Source: Marinilabiliales bacterium
GTDB taxonomy: Bacteria > Bacteroidota > Bacteroidia > Bacteroidales > F082
NCBI GenBank assembly: GCA_002869465.1
Contig: PKSW01000272.1
Coordinates: 1 to 16,816 of the forward strand
Length of the DNA stretch: 16,816 nucleotides
Direction of reading: 5' to 3'
Shown here: positions 6,941-14,277 of the stretch, piece by piece
Layout of the letters: each line of letters opens with the position of its first letter
Numbering within the stretch: the first letter of the stretch is position 1
Translations under genes and position numbers: made by a program
The notes under the pieces: model-generated
Database searches by the model: none
The model's input: the letters and a program-made list of their open reading frames with translations, nothing else
What the model was told of the DNA's origin: nothing

Positions 6941-8755
6941 ATGATGTCTAAATTACAGCAATTGAATACATTATCCATTAAAGAAATAAATGGTAAGCAG
7001 CTGTATCACAGCTTCTTATCGGGGGCGCACAGGATCTTTGAAAATCAAAGTATTTTAAATAAGATCAATGTGTTTCCGGTAGCAGATGCGGATACAGGTA
7101 CCAACCTGGCCTCCACCATGCGATCTATCATTGATATTGCAATACCCGACGAAAATCTGAAAATTTCTGCTGTTTCAATTGCTGATGCTGCATTGACAGG
7201 AGCGAGGGGAAACTCAGGAATTATATTTGCACAATTTCTATATGGTTTTAGCAATGAATTAAAAGCCAAAGAAACTATTACTGTTGAGGATTTTGCGGAA
7301 AGCATGCGGAATGCTGTAAAGTATGCCTACGAAGCCATTGCGAACCCGGTGGAGGGAACAATACTTTCGGTGATTAAAGATTGGGCCGAACACCTTTATG
7401 ATTTAAAAGACAGGCTGGATGATTTTATTTTAATGCTCATCGAAGCTTTTTTAAAAGCTACAGAATCACTGAATGCTACATCTGCCAGGATGAAAGAACT
7501 GACAAAAACGGAAGTGGTAGATGCTGGAGCCAAAGGTTTTGTCGTTTTTCTGGAAGGCATGCTTGAATTTTTTAAAACAGGGAAGCAGGTAAGTGCGGAA
7601 GCACTGAATGCTGACCAGGTGGTGGAGGAAGATGTGATTGTAGGACATGATGTAATTACATATCGCTATTGTTCAGAAGCTTTGCTTACAGGAGAAAATT
7701 TAAATAAAGAAGATATCAAAAAAGCGCTGGATGGATTTGGCGATTCTATGGTTGTTGCAGGTTCTCCTCAAAAAACCCGGATTCATATCCATACAGATAC
7801 CCCCTGGTTGTTGTTTGTTGAACTTGGTAAACTGGGAAACATTGCTTCGCAAAAAGTGGATGATATGGTAATGCAGCATGCGATTGCTTCTTCTCCAAAA
7901 GAAAAAATTGCGCTGGCAACTGACTCCTCTTGTGATTTGCCAGCTGAAATTATTGAAAAATACCAAATACAAGTTGTACCTCTAAGTATTCATTTCGGTG
8001 AAACATTTTACCTGGATGGTATCACCATGAAACCGGAGCAATTCAACAAAATGCTGGATACTTCCCCGGTGTATCCTTCAACATCGCAACCTGCCTATAA
8101 GGAGTTTTATAACCGATATAATTATTTGTCGACACACTTCGAAAGTATCATTGCTGTAAACATTAGCAGGCAATTAAGCGGTACCTGGCAAAATAGCCTG
8201 AATGCAGCTACCAAGGTGGGTGAGCATACCGGTAAAAGAATTGACGTGGTGAACAGCAAACTTACTTCTGTTGCTTTGGGATTGCTTTTAGTTCGTGCTG
8301 CAAAATCTTTGGAGGAAGGTATGACACATGACGAAGTGCTTAAAGGATTGCAAGACTGGATTGATAAGTCAAAAGTATTGGTAACTGCAAGTACACTGAA
8401 ATATATGGTAAAAAGTGGCCGTGTGAGCAATACGAAAGGTTTTATTGGAAAGCTGATGAATTTAAAGCCGGTGATTACCGTAAATAAGGAGGGAAAAACC
8501 GAAGCGTTCGGAAAGGCATTTACAATAAAACAAAGTATGAAACTGGTGATGAAAGACATTGAGAAATTCATCGAGGGTAAAAAGGTATGGGGATATGCTA
8601 TTGGTCATGCAAGTAATGAAAAAACTGCTTTATGGTATGCCGAAAAAATGGAAGCATTAACAGGAAAGAAACCCGAATATATACATAATGCATCTCCGGC
8701 TTTGGTGGCCAACGTTGGCATAGGTGTGGTTGATGTAGCTGTTTTACTGGATTGA
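6941..8755 (+). CDS. DhaL/FakA-type kinase fused to a DegV (FakB-type) fatty-acid-binding domain
   Basis: A 604-residue cytoplasmic protein with three parts. Residues 17-210 are a DhaL (DAK2) nucleotide-binding domain. It has NVFPVADADTGTN at 43-55, where D49, D51 and N55 match the Mg-ATP-binding set of DhaL/FakA, then GARGNSG (87-93) and DAGAKGF (194-200). Residues about 230-315 match the FakA middle domain, with HIHTD at 282-286. Residues 323-604 are a DegV/FakB fold: ATDSSCDLP (326-334), TSQP (381-384), SGTWQNS (413-419) and a glycine-rich end at NVGIGVV. In Firmicutes FakA phosphorylates a fatty acid held by the separate protein FakB; here both seem joined, with DegV in the place of the FakA C-terminal domain. 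The likely role is making acyl-phosphate for phospholipid synthesis (inference). The start is ATG 6941 or the adjacent ATG 6944; the next in-frame ATG lies beyond the catalytic Asp. Confidence 0.92.
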   Translation: MMSKLQQLNTLSIKEINGKQLYHSFLSGAHRIFENQSILNKINVFPVADADTGTNLASTMRSIIDIAIPDENLKISAVSIADAALTGARGNSGIIFAQFLYGFSNELKAKETITVEDFAESMRNAVKYAYEAIANPVEGTILSVIKDWAEHLYDLKDRLDDFILMLIEAFLKATESLNATSARMKELTKTEVVDAGAKGFVVFLEGMLEFFKTGKQVSAEALNADQVVEEDVIVGHDVITYRYCSEALLTGENLNKEDIKKALDGFGDSMVVAGSPQKTRIHIHTDTPWLLFVELGKLGNIASQKVDDMVMQHAIASSPKEKIALATDSSCDLPAEIIEKYQIQVVPLSIHFGETFYLDGITMKPEQFNKMLDTSPVYPSTSQPAYKEFYNRYNYLSTHFESIIAVNISRQLSGTWQNSLNAATKVGEHTGKRIDVVNSKLTSVALGLLLVRAAKSLEEGMTHDEVLKGLQDWIDKSKVLVTASTLKYMVKSGRVSNTKGFIGKLMNLKPVITVNKEGKTEAFGKAFTIKQSMKLVMKDIEKFIEGKKVWGYAIGHASNEKTALWYAEKMEALTGKKPEYIHNASPALVANVGIGVVDVAVLLD

Positions 8756-8922
8756 TGATGTGAAAGGATGGAAGGGGTCAAATGCGAATGGGAGATTGGC
8801 GAATGTACGTGGCATCCCTTTTAGGAAACGATGGGCAGCATGGACAGGAAAGAGATGGCGAAAATGAGAAAAGGCAAGAGAGCAAATGTGTTGAGAGTGA
8901 TTTTTTTAATTAACTAATCATT

Positions 8923-8964
8923 AGTCTCCGGTCTTTCGTCTTCCTTTTTCCGACTTCCAGCTTC
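8923..8964 (+). repeat. Degenerate heptamer tandem tract (six units)
   Basis: Read in steps of seven, the tract is AGTCTCC, GGTCTTT, CGTCTTC, CTTTTTC, CGACTTC, CAGCTTC, approximating the unit NGTCTTC. The 7-bp period and strong pyrimidine bias suggest slippage-derived repeats. I recall similar GTCTTCC-like strings between genes in other Bacteroidota genomes, but this was not checked. It lies about 50 bp upstream of the acd -7 box. Function is unknown. Confidence 0.6.
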
Positions 8965-8995
8965 TTGTATTGATTCTAAATTTGTTGGTGGCGGT

Positions 8996-9023
8996 TTTGA
9001 AGCATGAGTAATTATTAATTTTG
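8996..9023 (+). promoter_or_regulatory. Candidate acd promoter (TTTG-N16-TAATTTTG)
   Basis: A perfect TAnnTTTG -7 box lies at 9016-9023, with TTTG at 8996-8999 as the best -33 candidate. The gap is slightly short. The start codon at 9041 is 17 bases after the -7 box, giving a predicted leader of about 14 bases. Confidence 0.5.
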
Positions 9024-9040
9024 CATCTAAATCTGATGCA

Positions 9041-11098
9041 ATGATAACAAAACAACTCACCCATCCTGAAAGTATTGTAGTTGTAGGTGGTTCGAATGAT
9101 ATTCAAAAGCCAGGTGGAAAAATTCTAAAAAACATCGTAGATGGCGGTTTTAATGGTGATTTGTTTGTCCTGAATCCAAAAGAAGATTTGATTCAGGGCA
9201 TCAAAAGTTATAGAGATCCTGAAGAATTACCTCAGGTCGACCTGGCAATTATTGCGATTGCGGCTAAATATACACCTGAAATAGTTGATTTTCTGGCGCA
9301 TAAAAGGAAAACCAGAGCATTTATTATAATATCTGCAGGATTTTCCGAAGAAAGCGAAGAAGGTAGGTTTCTGGAAGACAAAGTGGTAAAAACGGTAAAT
9401 GAAGTAGGCGGCTCTTTAATTGGTCCAAACTGCGTTGGAGTCCTGACACCACAGCATCACAGTGTTTTTACCAAACCCATCCCAAAATTAGATAAAAAGG
9501 GTTGCGACTTTATCTCGGGTTCAGGAGCAACCGCATGTTTTATTATGGAAGCCGGCATACCCAAAGGTTTAACATTTTCCAATGTGTTTTCCGTAGGTAA
9601 TTCGGCACAAATGGGTGTTGAAGATATTCTGAAACACATGGATGAGAATTTTGATCCTGAGAATGATTCACACATCAAACTGCTCTATTTTGAGTCGATC
9701 GAAAAACCTAAATTACTTTTAAAACATGCTTCTTCCCTTATAAAGAAAGGTTGCCGGATTGCTGCCATCAAAGCCGGAACTTCGGAAGCTGGAAGCAGGG
9801 CCGCGTCATCCCATACGGGAGCTTTATCCAGTCCTGATAATGCTGTAAGTGCATTGTTTAAAAAAGCCGGAATCGTTCGATGCTATGGGCGGGAAGATAT
9901 GATCTCAATAGCTTCTGTATTTATGTATCCGGAATTAAAGGGAAAAAATATTGCCGTGATTACCCATGCAGGGGGGCCAGCAGTGATGATCACGGACACC
10001 TTATCGAACTGGGGTTTGAATGTGCCCGCCATTAAAGGAAAAGAAGCTGAACAGCTAAAAAATGAATTATTTCCTGGTTCTTCAGTCGCGAACCCGATTG
10101 ATTTTCTCGCTACAGGAACAGCAGAACAACTGGGTGTTATAATTGATCATGTGGATCAAAAATTTGATCATATTGATGCGATGGTCGTTATATTTGGTAC
10201 GCCTGGTCTTTCAAAGATTGACGATGTTTATGAAGTATTAGATCAGAAAATTAAAAGTGCTTGCAAACCCATATTTCCGGTGCTACCTTCAACACTTACC
10301 GCCAGGGATGAGGTTGAAACCTTTGTTTCAAAAGGCCACGTTTATTTTCCAGATGAAGTAAACCTGGGCATTGCATTGTCCAGGGTGTTTTATACACAAA
10401 AGCCTGGTGATTTATCGGGTGAAGAGATGCAGGTTGAAAGCAAAAGGATCAGGCAAATTGTAGGTGCTTCCGAAGATGGCTATATCTCACCTGAAAACAT
10501 TCAAGCGCTGTTGGACTCAGTGGCGATTCCTAGAGTGATTGAACGGACCTATTATCAAAAGGAAACTTTATTGAATGACATCGATCAACTGGATTACCCA
10601 TTGGTGATGAAAGTGATTGGCCCGGTGCATAAATCAGATGTAGGAGGTGTTTCTTTAAATATCAAAGATGCTGAAACCGTACTTTCCGAATTCGAAAGGA
10701 TGATGGACATAACAGGAGCAAAAGGCATTTTATTTCAACCAATGCTTAGCGGTTACGAATTGTATGCTGGTGTGAAGAAAGAAGATAAGTTTGGGCATTT
10801 GATCATGTTCGGACTTGGAGGCATTTTTATTGAAATTTTTAAAGATGTGAGGTCTGTTCTGGCACCTGTAAATAAAAAAGAGGTGCTAAATGAATTAAAG
10901 CAATTGAGGGGGTTTAAACTGTTTCAGGGCGTCAGGGGAAAGGCAGGCATTGATGAAAACAAATTTGCAGATATTATCCTTCGATTGTCAAAACTTGTAC
11001 AATTAGCACCTGAAATTACTGAATTGGATCTGAATCCGATATTAGCAGAATGCGAAAAAGTGGTGGCAGTTGATGCCCGGATCAGAATAGAAAAGTAA
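9041..11098 (+). CDS. acd: ADP-forming acetyl/acyl-CoA synthetase, fused alpha-beta chain
   Basis: A 685-residue cytoplasmic enzyme catalysing acyl-CoA + ADP + Pi = acid + CoA + ATP. Domain order is a CoA-binding Rossmann domain (1-125; VVVGGSND at 13-20, IGPNCVG at 127-133), two succinyl-CoA-ligase-like domains (about 150-290 and 300-450) and an ATP-grasp domain (about 475-685). The catalytic phosphohistidine is H258 in AASSHTGAL. The ATP-grasp part has VMKVIGPVHKSDVGGV (522-537), whose H530 matches the second histidine used by archaeal enzymes in the phosphate relay, and GLGGIFIEIFKDVRSVLAP (591-609). Archaea often split the two halves into separate subunits; fused chains are common in bacteria and protists. 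Together with the aminotransferase and korDABC downstream it suggests ATP formation from branched-chain, aryl or acetyl-CoA. Which acyl-CoA is preferred cannot be told from sequence. It heads a four-gene + strand cluster. Confidence 0.94.
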   Translation: MITKQLTHPESIVVVGGSNDIQKPGGKILKNIVDGGFNGDLFVLNPKEDLIQGIKSYRDPEELPQVDLAIIAIAAKYTPEIVDFLAHKRKTRAFIIISAGFSEESEEGRFLEDKVVKTVNEVGGSLIGPNCVGVLTPQHHSVFTKPIPKLDKKGCDFISGSGATACFIMEAGIPKGLTFSNVFSVGNSAQMGVEDILKHMDENFDPENDSHIKLLYFESIEKPKLLLKHASSLIKKGCRIAAIKAGTSEAGSRAASSHTGALSSPDNAVSALFKKAGIVRCYGREDMISIASVFMYPELKGKNIAVITHAGGPAVMITDTLSNWGLNVPAIKGKEAEQLKNELFPGSSVANPIDFLATGTAEQLGVIIDHVDQKFDHIDAMVVIFGTPGLSKIDDVYEVLDQKIKSACKPIFPVLPSTLTARDEVETFVSKGHVYFPDEVNLGIALSRVFYTQKPGDLSGEEMQVESKRIRQIVGASEDGYISPENIQALLDSVAIPRVIERTYYQKETLLNDIDQLDYPLVMKVIGPVHKSDVGGVSLNIKDAETVLSEFERMMDITGAKGILFQPMLSGYELYAGVKKEDKFGHLIMFGLGGIFIEIFKDVRSVLAPVNKKEVLNELKQLRGFKLFQGVRGKAGIDENKFADIILRLSKLVQLAPEITELDLNPILAECEKVVAVDARIRIEK

Positions 11099-11109
11099 AA
11101 AAACAGCAA

Positions 11110-11823
11110 ATGTTAAAAAGGCAGGATTTATACTTCATCGGAGTTCTACTCATTCTTTTCCTTCCTTTTATTTTCAGCAGCGACCTTCTAAAATTATATG
11201 AAAAATTTAATCATGAGCATGGTTTAATAACGTCGTTCATAAAATTCGCCATATTAGCCACTGTCGGCGAGTTGCTGGGATTGCGGATACGAACAGGGTC
11301 ATACATTCAAAAAGGATTTGGGATTATTCCACGCATGTTCGTGTGGGGACTGATCGGCGTGACAGTTAAAGTGTCTTTCATTATTTTCTCGATAGGCACG
11401 CCCGCATTTCTCGAATATGCAGGGATGAAAGGAGCTTCCGAAGCATTATTAGGAAACTTGAATACGGAAAAAGTGTTTGTTGCATTCTGCACGAGTGTGG
11501 CTTTAAACCTGGTTTATGCACCTGTTATGATGACTTCCCATAAGATTTCAGATATGCATATCCTGAGTTATCATGGTCGATTAAAAGCACTGATCTCACC
11601 CATAAATTTCAGGAAAATATTTGTAAATTTGAACTGGTCCGTTCAATGGAATTTTGTGTTCAAAAAAACTATTCCATTATTCTGGATACCGGCTCATACC
11701 ATTACTTTTTTATTAAATCCTGATTATCAGGTATTATTTGCTGCCTTTTTAGGCATTATGTTGGGAGCCATACTTGCTGTGGCCGACATGACGGATAAAC
11801 CATTAGAGCACAAAACAAATTGA
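11110..11823 (+). CDS. Conserved multi-pass membrane protein of unknown function
   Basis: A 237-residue protein with about six predicted membrane segments at 7-22, 40-58, 73-95, 122-140, 184-201 and 204-224. Conserved-looking polar spots inside or next to helices are GELLGLRIRTG (53-63), PRMFVWG (74-80), and WNFVFKKTIPLFWIPAHTITF (180-200). The tryptophan/NF-rich C-terminal segment recalls Mpv17/PMP22-type proteins, but the likeness is weak and I would not assign it. The start ATG lies 11 bases after the acd stop; its own stop directly abuts the TTG that could begin the aminotransferase frame. That tight packing between acd and an aminotransferase suggests a linked function, for example moving an organic acid or holding a membrane-associated complex, but nothing in the sequence shows it. 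Confidence 0.75.
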   Translation: MLKRQDLYFIGVLLILFLPFIFSSDLLKLYEKFNHEHGLITSFIKFAILATVGELLGLRIRTGSYIQKGFGIIPRMFVWGLIGVTVKVSFIIFSIGTPAFLEYAGMKGASEALLGNLNTEKVFVAFCTSVALNLVYAPVMMTSHKISDMHILSYHGRLKALISPINFRKIFVNLNWSVQWNFVFKKTIPLFWIPAHTITFLLNPDYQVLFAAFLGIMLGAILAVADMTDKPLEHKTN

Positions 11824-11850
11824 TTGAAATACCATATAAACCACGTAAAT

Positions 11851-13170
11851 ATGAGAAATACGCCCATAAATTCAGAAATAGTTGCCAAAAAAGTAAGCGA
11901 AGGAGGTTATGAATCAGTTGGGAGAGCCTCTATCAGGGAGATCAAAAAATTAGTTGATGAAATTGAAAAAGCATCGGGTGAAAAATTTATCAGGATGGAA
12001 ATGGGTATTCCGGGTTTGCCTGCCAGCGAAATTGGCACAAAAGCGGAGATAGAAGCCCTGAAAGCCGGTGTAGCTTCAGTTTATCCGGATATCTTTGGTA
12101 TCGCGCCATTAAAACCTGAAATTGCCCGGTTTGTAAAACTATTTCTTGATGTAAATGTGGATGAACAGGGCTGTATTCCAACTGTTGGCTCCATGCAAGG
12201 TAGTTTTGCTTCTTTTATGACGGTAAACCGGATGCACAGAAACAGGGAAGGCACCCTTTTTATTGATCCCGGATTTCCGGTCCATAAGCAACAGTGTCGG
12301 GTGCTTGGACACGATTATATGTCGTTTGATGTATATAATTATAGGGGTGAAAAACTGCGTTATAAATTGGAGTCATATCTAAAAACCGGAAAAGTGTCAT
12401 CCATTCTCTATTCGAATCCGAACAACCCTTCCTGGATTTGTTTTACTGAACAGGAACTGAAAATTATTGGTGAGTTAGCCACCATGTATAACGTGATTGT
12501 AATAGAGGATTTAGCTTATTTTGGGATGGACTTCAGAACAGACTATTCTGTGCCGGGTGAGCCTCCTTATCAGCCTACTGTTGCGAAATATACAAATAAC
12601 TGGATTTTACTGATATCAAGTTCCAAAGTATTTAGTTATGCCGGTCAGCGGGTGGGCATGATGGTGATTTCTGATAAAGTGTTCACTACGAAGGCCCCCG
12701 ATCTGAAACGATACTATATGTCGGAAAACGTGGGTTATGCAATGGTGTATGGATCGATGTACTGTTTAAGTTCAGGAGTTTATCACTCCGCCCAGTATGC
12801 ATTGACAGCTATGCTGAAAGCTGTAAATAACGGGGAGATCAGTTTAACTGAACCGGTAAAAGAATACGGTGAAAAAGCCAAGATCATGAAAAAGATGTTT
12901 TTGGAGAATGGTTTTAAGATCGTTTATGATACAGATATTGATAAACCTATCGCCGATGGTTTTTATTTTACGTTTTCGTACCCAGGCTATAATGCAGAAG
13001 AATTACTGAACGAGCTGGTATATTATGGTATCAGTGCTATTTCGCTTTTAATTACAGGTAGTGAACGAACAGAAGGTATCCGGGCATGTACTTCATTGGT
13101 ACAGCGAAGTCAGTTCCCCGTGCTGGAAGAAAGACTGAAAAAATTTCATGAAGATCACCCCATTGGGTAA
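11851..13170 (+). CDS. PLP-dependent aminotransferase, class I/II (fold type I)
   Basis: A 439-residue cytoplasmic enzyme from the ATG at 11851. The open frame reaches up to a TTG at 11824, directly after the previous stop. I prefer the ATG because the protein then starts MRNTPINSEIV, close to the aligned region, and no ribosome site favours the TTG. Numbered from the ATG, NPNNPSW (189-195) supplies the Asn that contacts PLP, and IEDLAYFG contains D220 (pyridine nitrogen) and Y223. SSSKVFSYAGQRVG holds the Schiff-base lysine K259, and GIRACTSL near the C terminus may include the carboxylate-binding Arg. The reaction is amino acid + 2-oxoacid exchange. The subgroup resembles the aspartate/aromatic/alanine aminotransferases, but substrate specificity is not readable. 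Position between acd and korDABC suggests it feeds 2-oxoacids into fermentation (inference). Confidence 0.92.
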   Translation: MRNTPINSEIVAKKVSEGGYESVGRASIREIKKLVDEIEKASGEKFIRMEMGIPGLPASEIGTKAEIEALKAGVASVYPDIFGIAPLKPEIARFVKLFLDVNVDEQGCIPTVGSMQGSFASFMTVNRMHRNREGTLFIDPGFPVHKQQCRVLGHDYMSFDVYNYRGEKLRYKLESYLKTGKVSSILYSNPNNPSWICFTEQELKIIGELATMYNVIVIEDLAYFGMDFRTDYSVPGEPPYQPTVAKYTNNWILLISSSKVFSYAGQRVGMMVISDKVFTTKAPDLKRYYMSENVGYAMVYGSMYCLSSGVYHSAQYALTAMLKAVNNGEISLTEPVKEYGEKAKIMKKMFLENGFKIVYDTDIDKPIADGFYFTFSYPGYNAEELLNELVYYGISAISLLITGSERTEGIRACTSLVQRSQFPVLEERLKKFHEDHPIG

Positions 13171-13177
13171 TCAGATC

Positions 13178-13846
13178 ATGACCTTTGCCGATAGAACCAT
13201 AAAGTTTTACGAGTCGCTTCAAATTGAAGCGAAACTTCCTAAAGGTGTTGAAGTATTAAATCCGTATCACGATAAAGATGTGATTGAATCCTGTAAGAAA
13301 TTCTATAATAAATACTACAATGATTCGGCAGGAAGGAGAATAATCCTTGGTATCAACCCCGGGAGATTTGGTGCCGGAATAACGGGTATTCCTTTCACGG
13401 ACCCCTTGCGTTTGGAAAATAACTGTGGCATTCCGAATGATTACAGCAAACGTCCTGAACTATCTTCCGAATTTATATATATGCTCATCGACCAGTTGGG
13501 AGGTCCCGAGCATTTTTATAAACATTATTTTATTGGAGCGGTGAGTCCACTGGGATTTGTTAAAAATGGTAAGAATTACAACTATTATGATTCAGTAGAA
13601 TTAAAGCGGGCATTAAAGCCTTTTATCATTCATAACCTAATCGAACAAATTGGACTGGGCATCAATTCGAAAAAATGTTATTGTTTGGGACAGGGAAAGA
13701 ACTTCGAATATATCCAGGAAATTAACCAACAAATAGGTCTTTTTGATCAGATCGTACCTATTCCACACCCACGTTGGGTAATGCAATATAAAAGAAAAGA
13801 TCTAAAAAGAATACTTCAACAAACAAGCAGTCTGCTAACACTATAA
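13178..13846 (+). CDS. SMUG2-type uracil-DNA glycosylase family protein
   Basis: A 222-residue protein of the uracil-DNA glycosylase superfamily, SMUG2/DUF4918 branch. Numbered from the ATG at 13178, the first active-site motif is GINPGRFGAGITGIPFTDP (58-76), matching SMUG motif 1 (GMNPGPFG..QTGVPF). SPLGF lies at 123-127, and HPRWVMQYKRK begins at 197, in the place of the HPSPRN-type second motif that inserts into DNA. The expected role is excision of uracil or a related damaged base in base-excision repair. An upstream ATG at 13148 is in frame and would overlap the aminotransferase by 23 bp. The start at 13178 lies 7 bp after that gene's stop and gives MTFADRTIKF, which I take as the natural N terminus. 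It is a repair gene set inside an otherwise metabolic cluster, probably carried on the same transcript. Confidence 0.88.
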   Translation: MTFADRTIKFYESLQIEAKLPKGVEVLNPYHDKDVIESCKKFYNKYYNDSAGRRIILGINPGRFGAGITGIPFTDPLRLENNCGIPNDYSKRPELSSEFIYMLIDQLGGPEHFYKHYFIGAVSPLGFVKNGKNYNYYDSVELKRALKPFIIHNLIEQIGLGINSKKCYCLGQGKNFEYIQEINQQIGLFDQIVPIPHPRWVMQYKRKDLKRILQQTSSLLTL

Positions 13847-13865
13847 AGTATGAAATATAGTTTTT
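13840..13865 (+). terminator. Possible weak A+T-rich terminator after the SMUG2 gene
   Basis: ACTATA (13840-13845) and TATAGT (13856-13861) can pair around a 10-base loop and are followed by TTTT. The six-pair stem has a single G-C pair and overlaps the stop codon, so it would be weak. Read-through into the kor operon is quite possible. Confidence 0.25.
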
Positions 13866-13875
13866 AAATATCAAG

Positions 13876-13890
13876 TTATCAGTCTGATAA
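13876..13890. promoter_or_regulatory. Perfect 15-bp palindrome upstream of the kor operon (possible operator)
   Basis: TTATCAG and CTGATAA are exact inverted repeats around a single T. As RNA only a 5-bp stem with a 5-base loop could form and no T run follows, so a terminator is unlikely. A dimeric regulator site is more likely. It lies about 94 bp upstream of the kor -7 box. The regulator is unknown. Confidence 0.4.
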
Positions 13891-13983
13891 ATTATACATA
13901 TAGATGGTATTTATATCTTTTATAAATTAAACTTTAAGCCTTATAAATAACATTTCCCAACCGGGCTTTATTGTTTAAAATCG

Positions 13984-13991
13984 TAAATTTG
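13984..13991 (+). promoter_or_regulatory. -7 box TAAATTTG for the kor operon
   Basis: A perfect TAnnTTTG lies 34 bases before the korD ATG, predicting a leader of about 30 bases. A TTG at 13971-13973 is too close to be a good -33 element and none is seen at 17-23 bases. Such promoters often need an activator. Confidence 0.5.
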
Positions 13992-14025
13992 CAATCGATT
14001 GTTTTAATACACAAAATCAAAATAT

Positions 14026-14256
14026 ATGGCTAAGTTAAGAGGAGCCGTTATAGTAGATGTGGAAGGATGTAAAGGCTGCGGGGTATGTGTGCCGGTTTGT
14101 CCAACTGACGTCTTAAAATTGGCTGAGAATGTGAATGGTAAAGGCTATCATTATGCATATATGGAAAATCCTGAGGCTTGCACAGGTTGCACCAATTGTT
14201 CGGTCGTTTGTCCAGATGGTGTAATGACTGTCTATAGAGTAAAAGTAACAGAGTAA
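14026..14256 (+). CDS. korD: 2-Oxoacid:ferredoxin oxidoreductase delta subunit (2[4Fe-4S] ferredoxin-like)
   Basis: A 76-residue iron-sulfur protein with two complete CxxCxxCxxxCP clusters: C15, C18, C21 and C25, then C52, C55, C58 and C62 (each last Cys followed by Pro). Each set should bind a [4Fe-4S] cluster. This is the electron-exit subunit, passing electrons from the catalytic beta subunit to free ferredoxin. The four-subunit delta-alpha-beta-gamma arrangement is typical of anaerobic KOR/VOR enzymes and differs from the two-subunit KorAB type of many aerobes. It is the first gene of the operon, with the alpha gene 21 bp downstream. The upstream leader is A-rich with no Shine-Dalgarno sequence, as usual in Bacteroidota. 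The subunit call is secure; whether the enzyme is 2-oxoglutarate- or branched-chain-specific is not. Confidence 0.92.
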   Translation: MAKLRGAVIVDVEGCKGCGVCVPVCPTDVLKLAENVNGKGYHYAYMENPEACTGCTNCSVVCPDGVMTVYRVKVTE

Positions 14257-14277
14257 ATATCAGTAATATTAAAAAAC

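Larger units (their letters stand above)
8756..9040. other. Intergenic region, purine-rich then pyrimidine-rich, no supported gene
   Basis: The first part (about 8757-8900) is strikingly purine-rich on the + strand and contains a short direct repeat, GCGAATG at 8784-8790 and 8799-8805. After a T run at 8901-8907 the strand bias switches to pyrimidine around 8923-8964, where a 7-bp periodic tract lies. The end carries the acd promoter. No rho-independent hairpin is seen after the DegV-fusion gene. A 43-codon ORF at 8782-8913 has no recognisable features. Confidence 0.6.

Noticed and set aside
8122..8571. A 149-residue - strand open frame
   Set aside because: It lies wholly inside the DegV domain coding sequence on the other strand, and its Ser/Phe/Ile-rich translation shows no family features.
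8782..8913. A 43-codon + strand ORF in the gap before acd
   Set aside because: The translation is rich in charged and polar residues without motif, membrane segment or promoter, and the purine-rich DNA alone would keep the frame open.
13936..13970. AAGCC...GGCTT inverted repeat before korD as an attenuator or riboswitch
   Set aside because: Only five pairs across a loop of more than 20 bases, and it lies upstream of the predicted transcription start.
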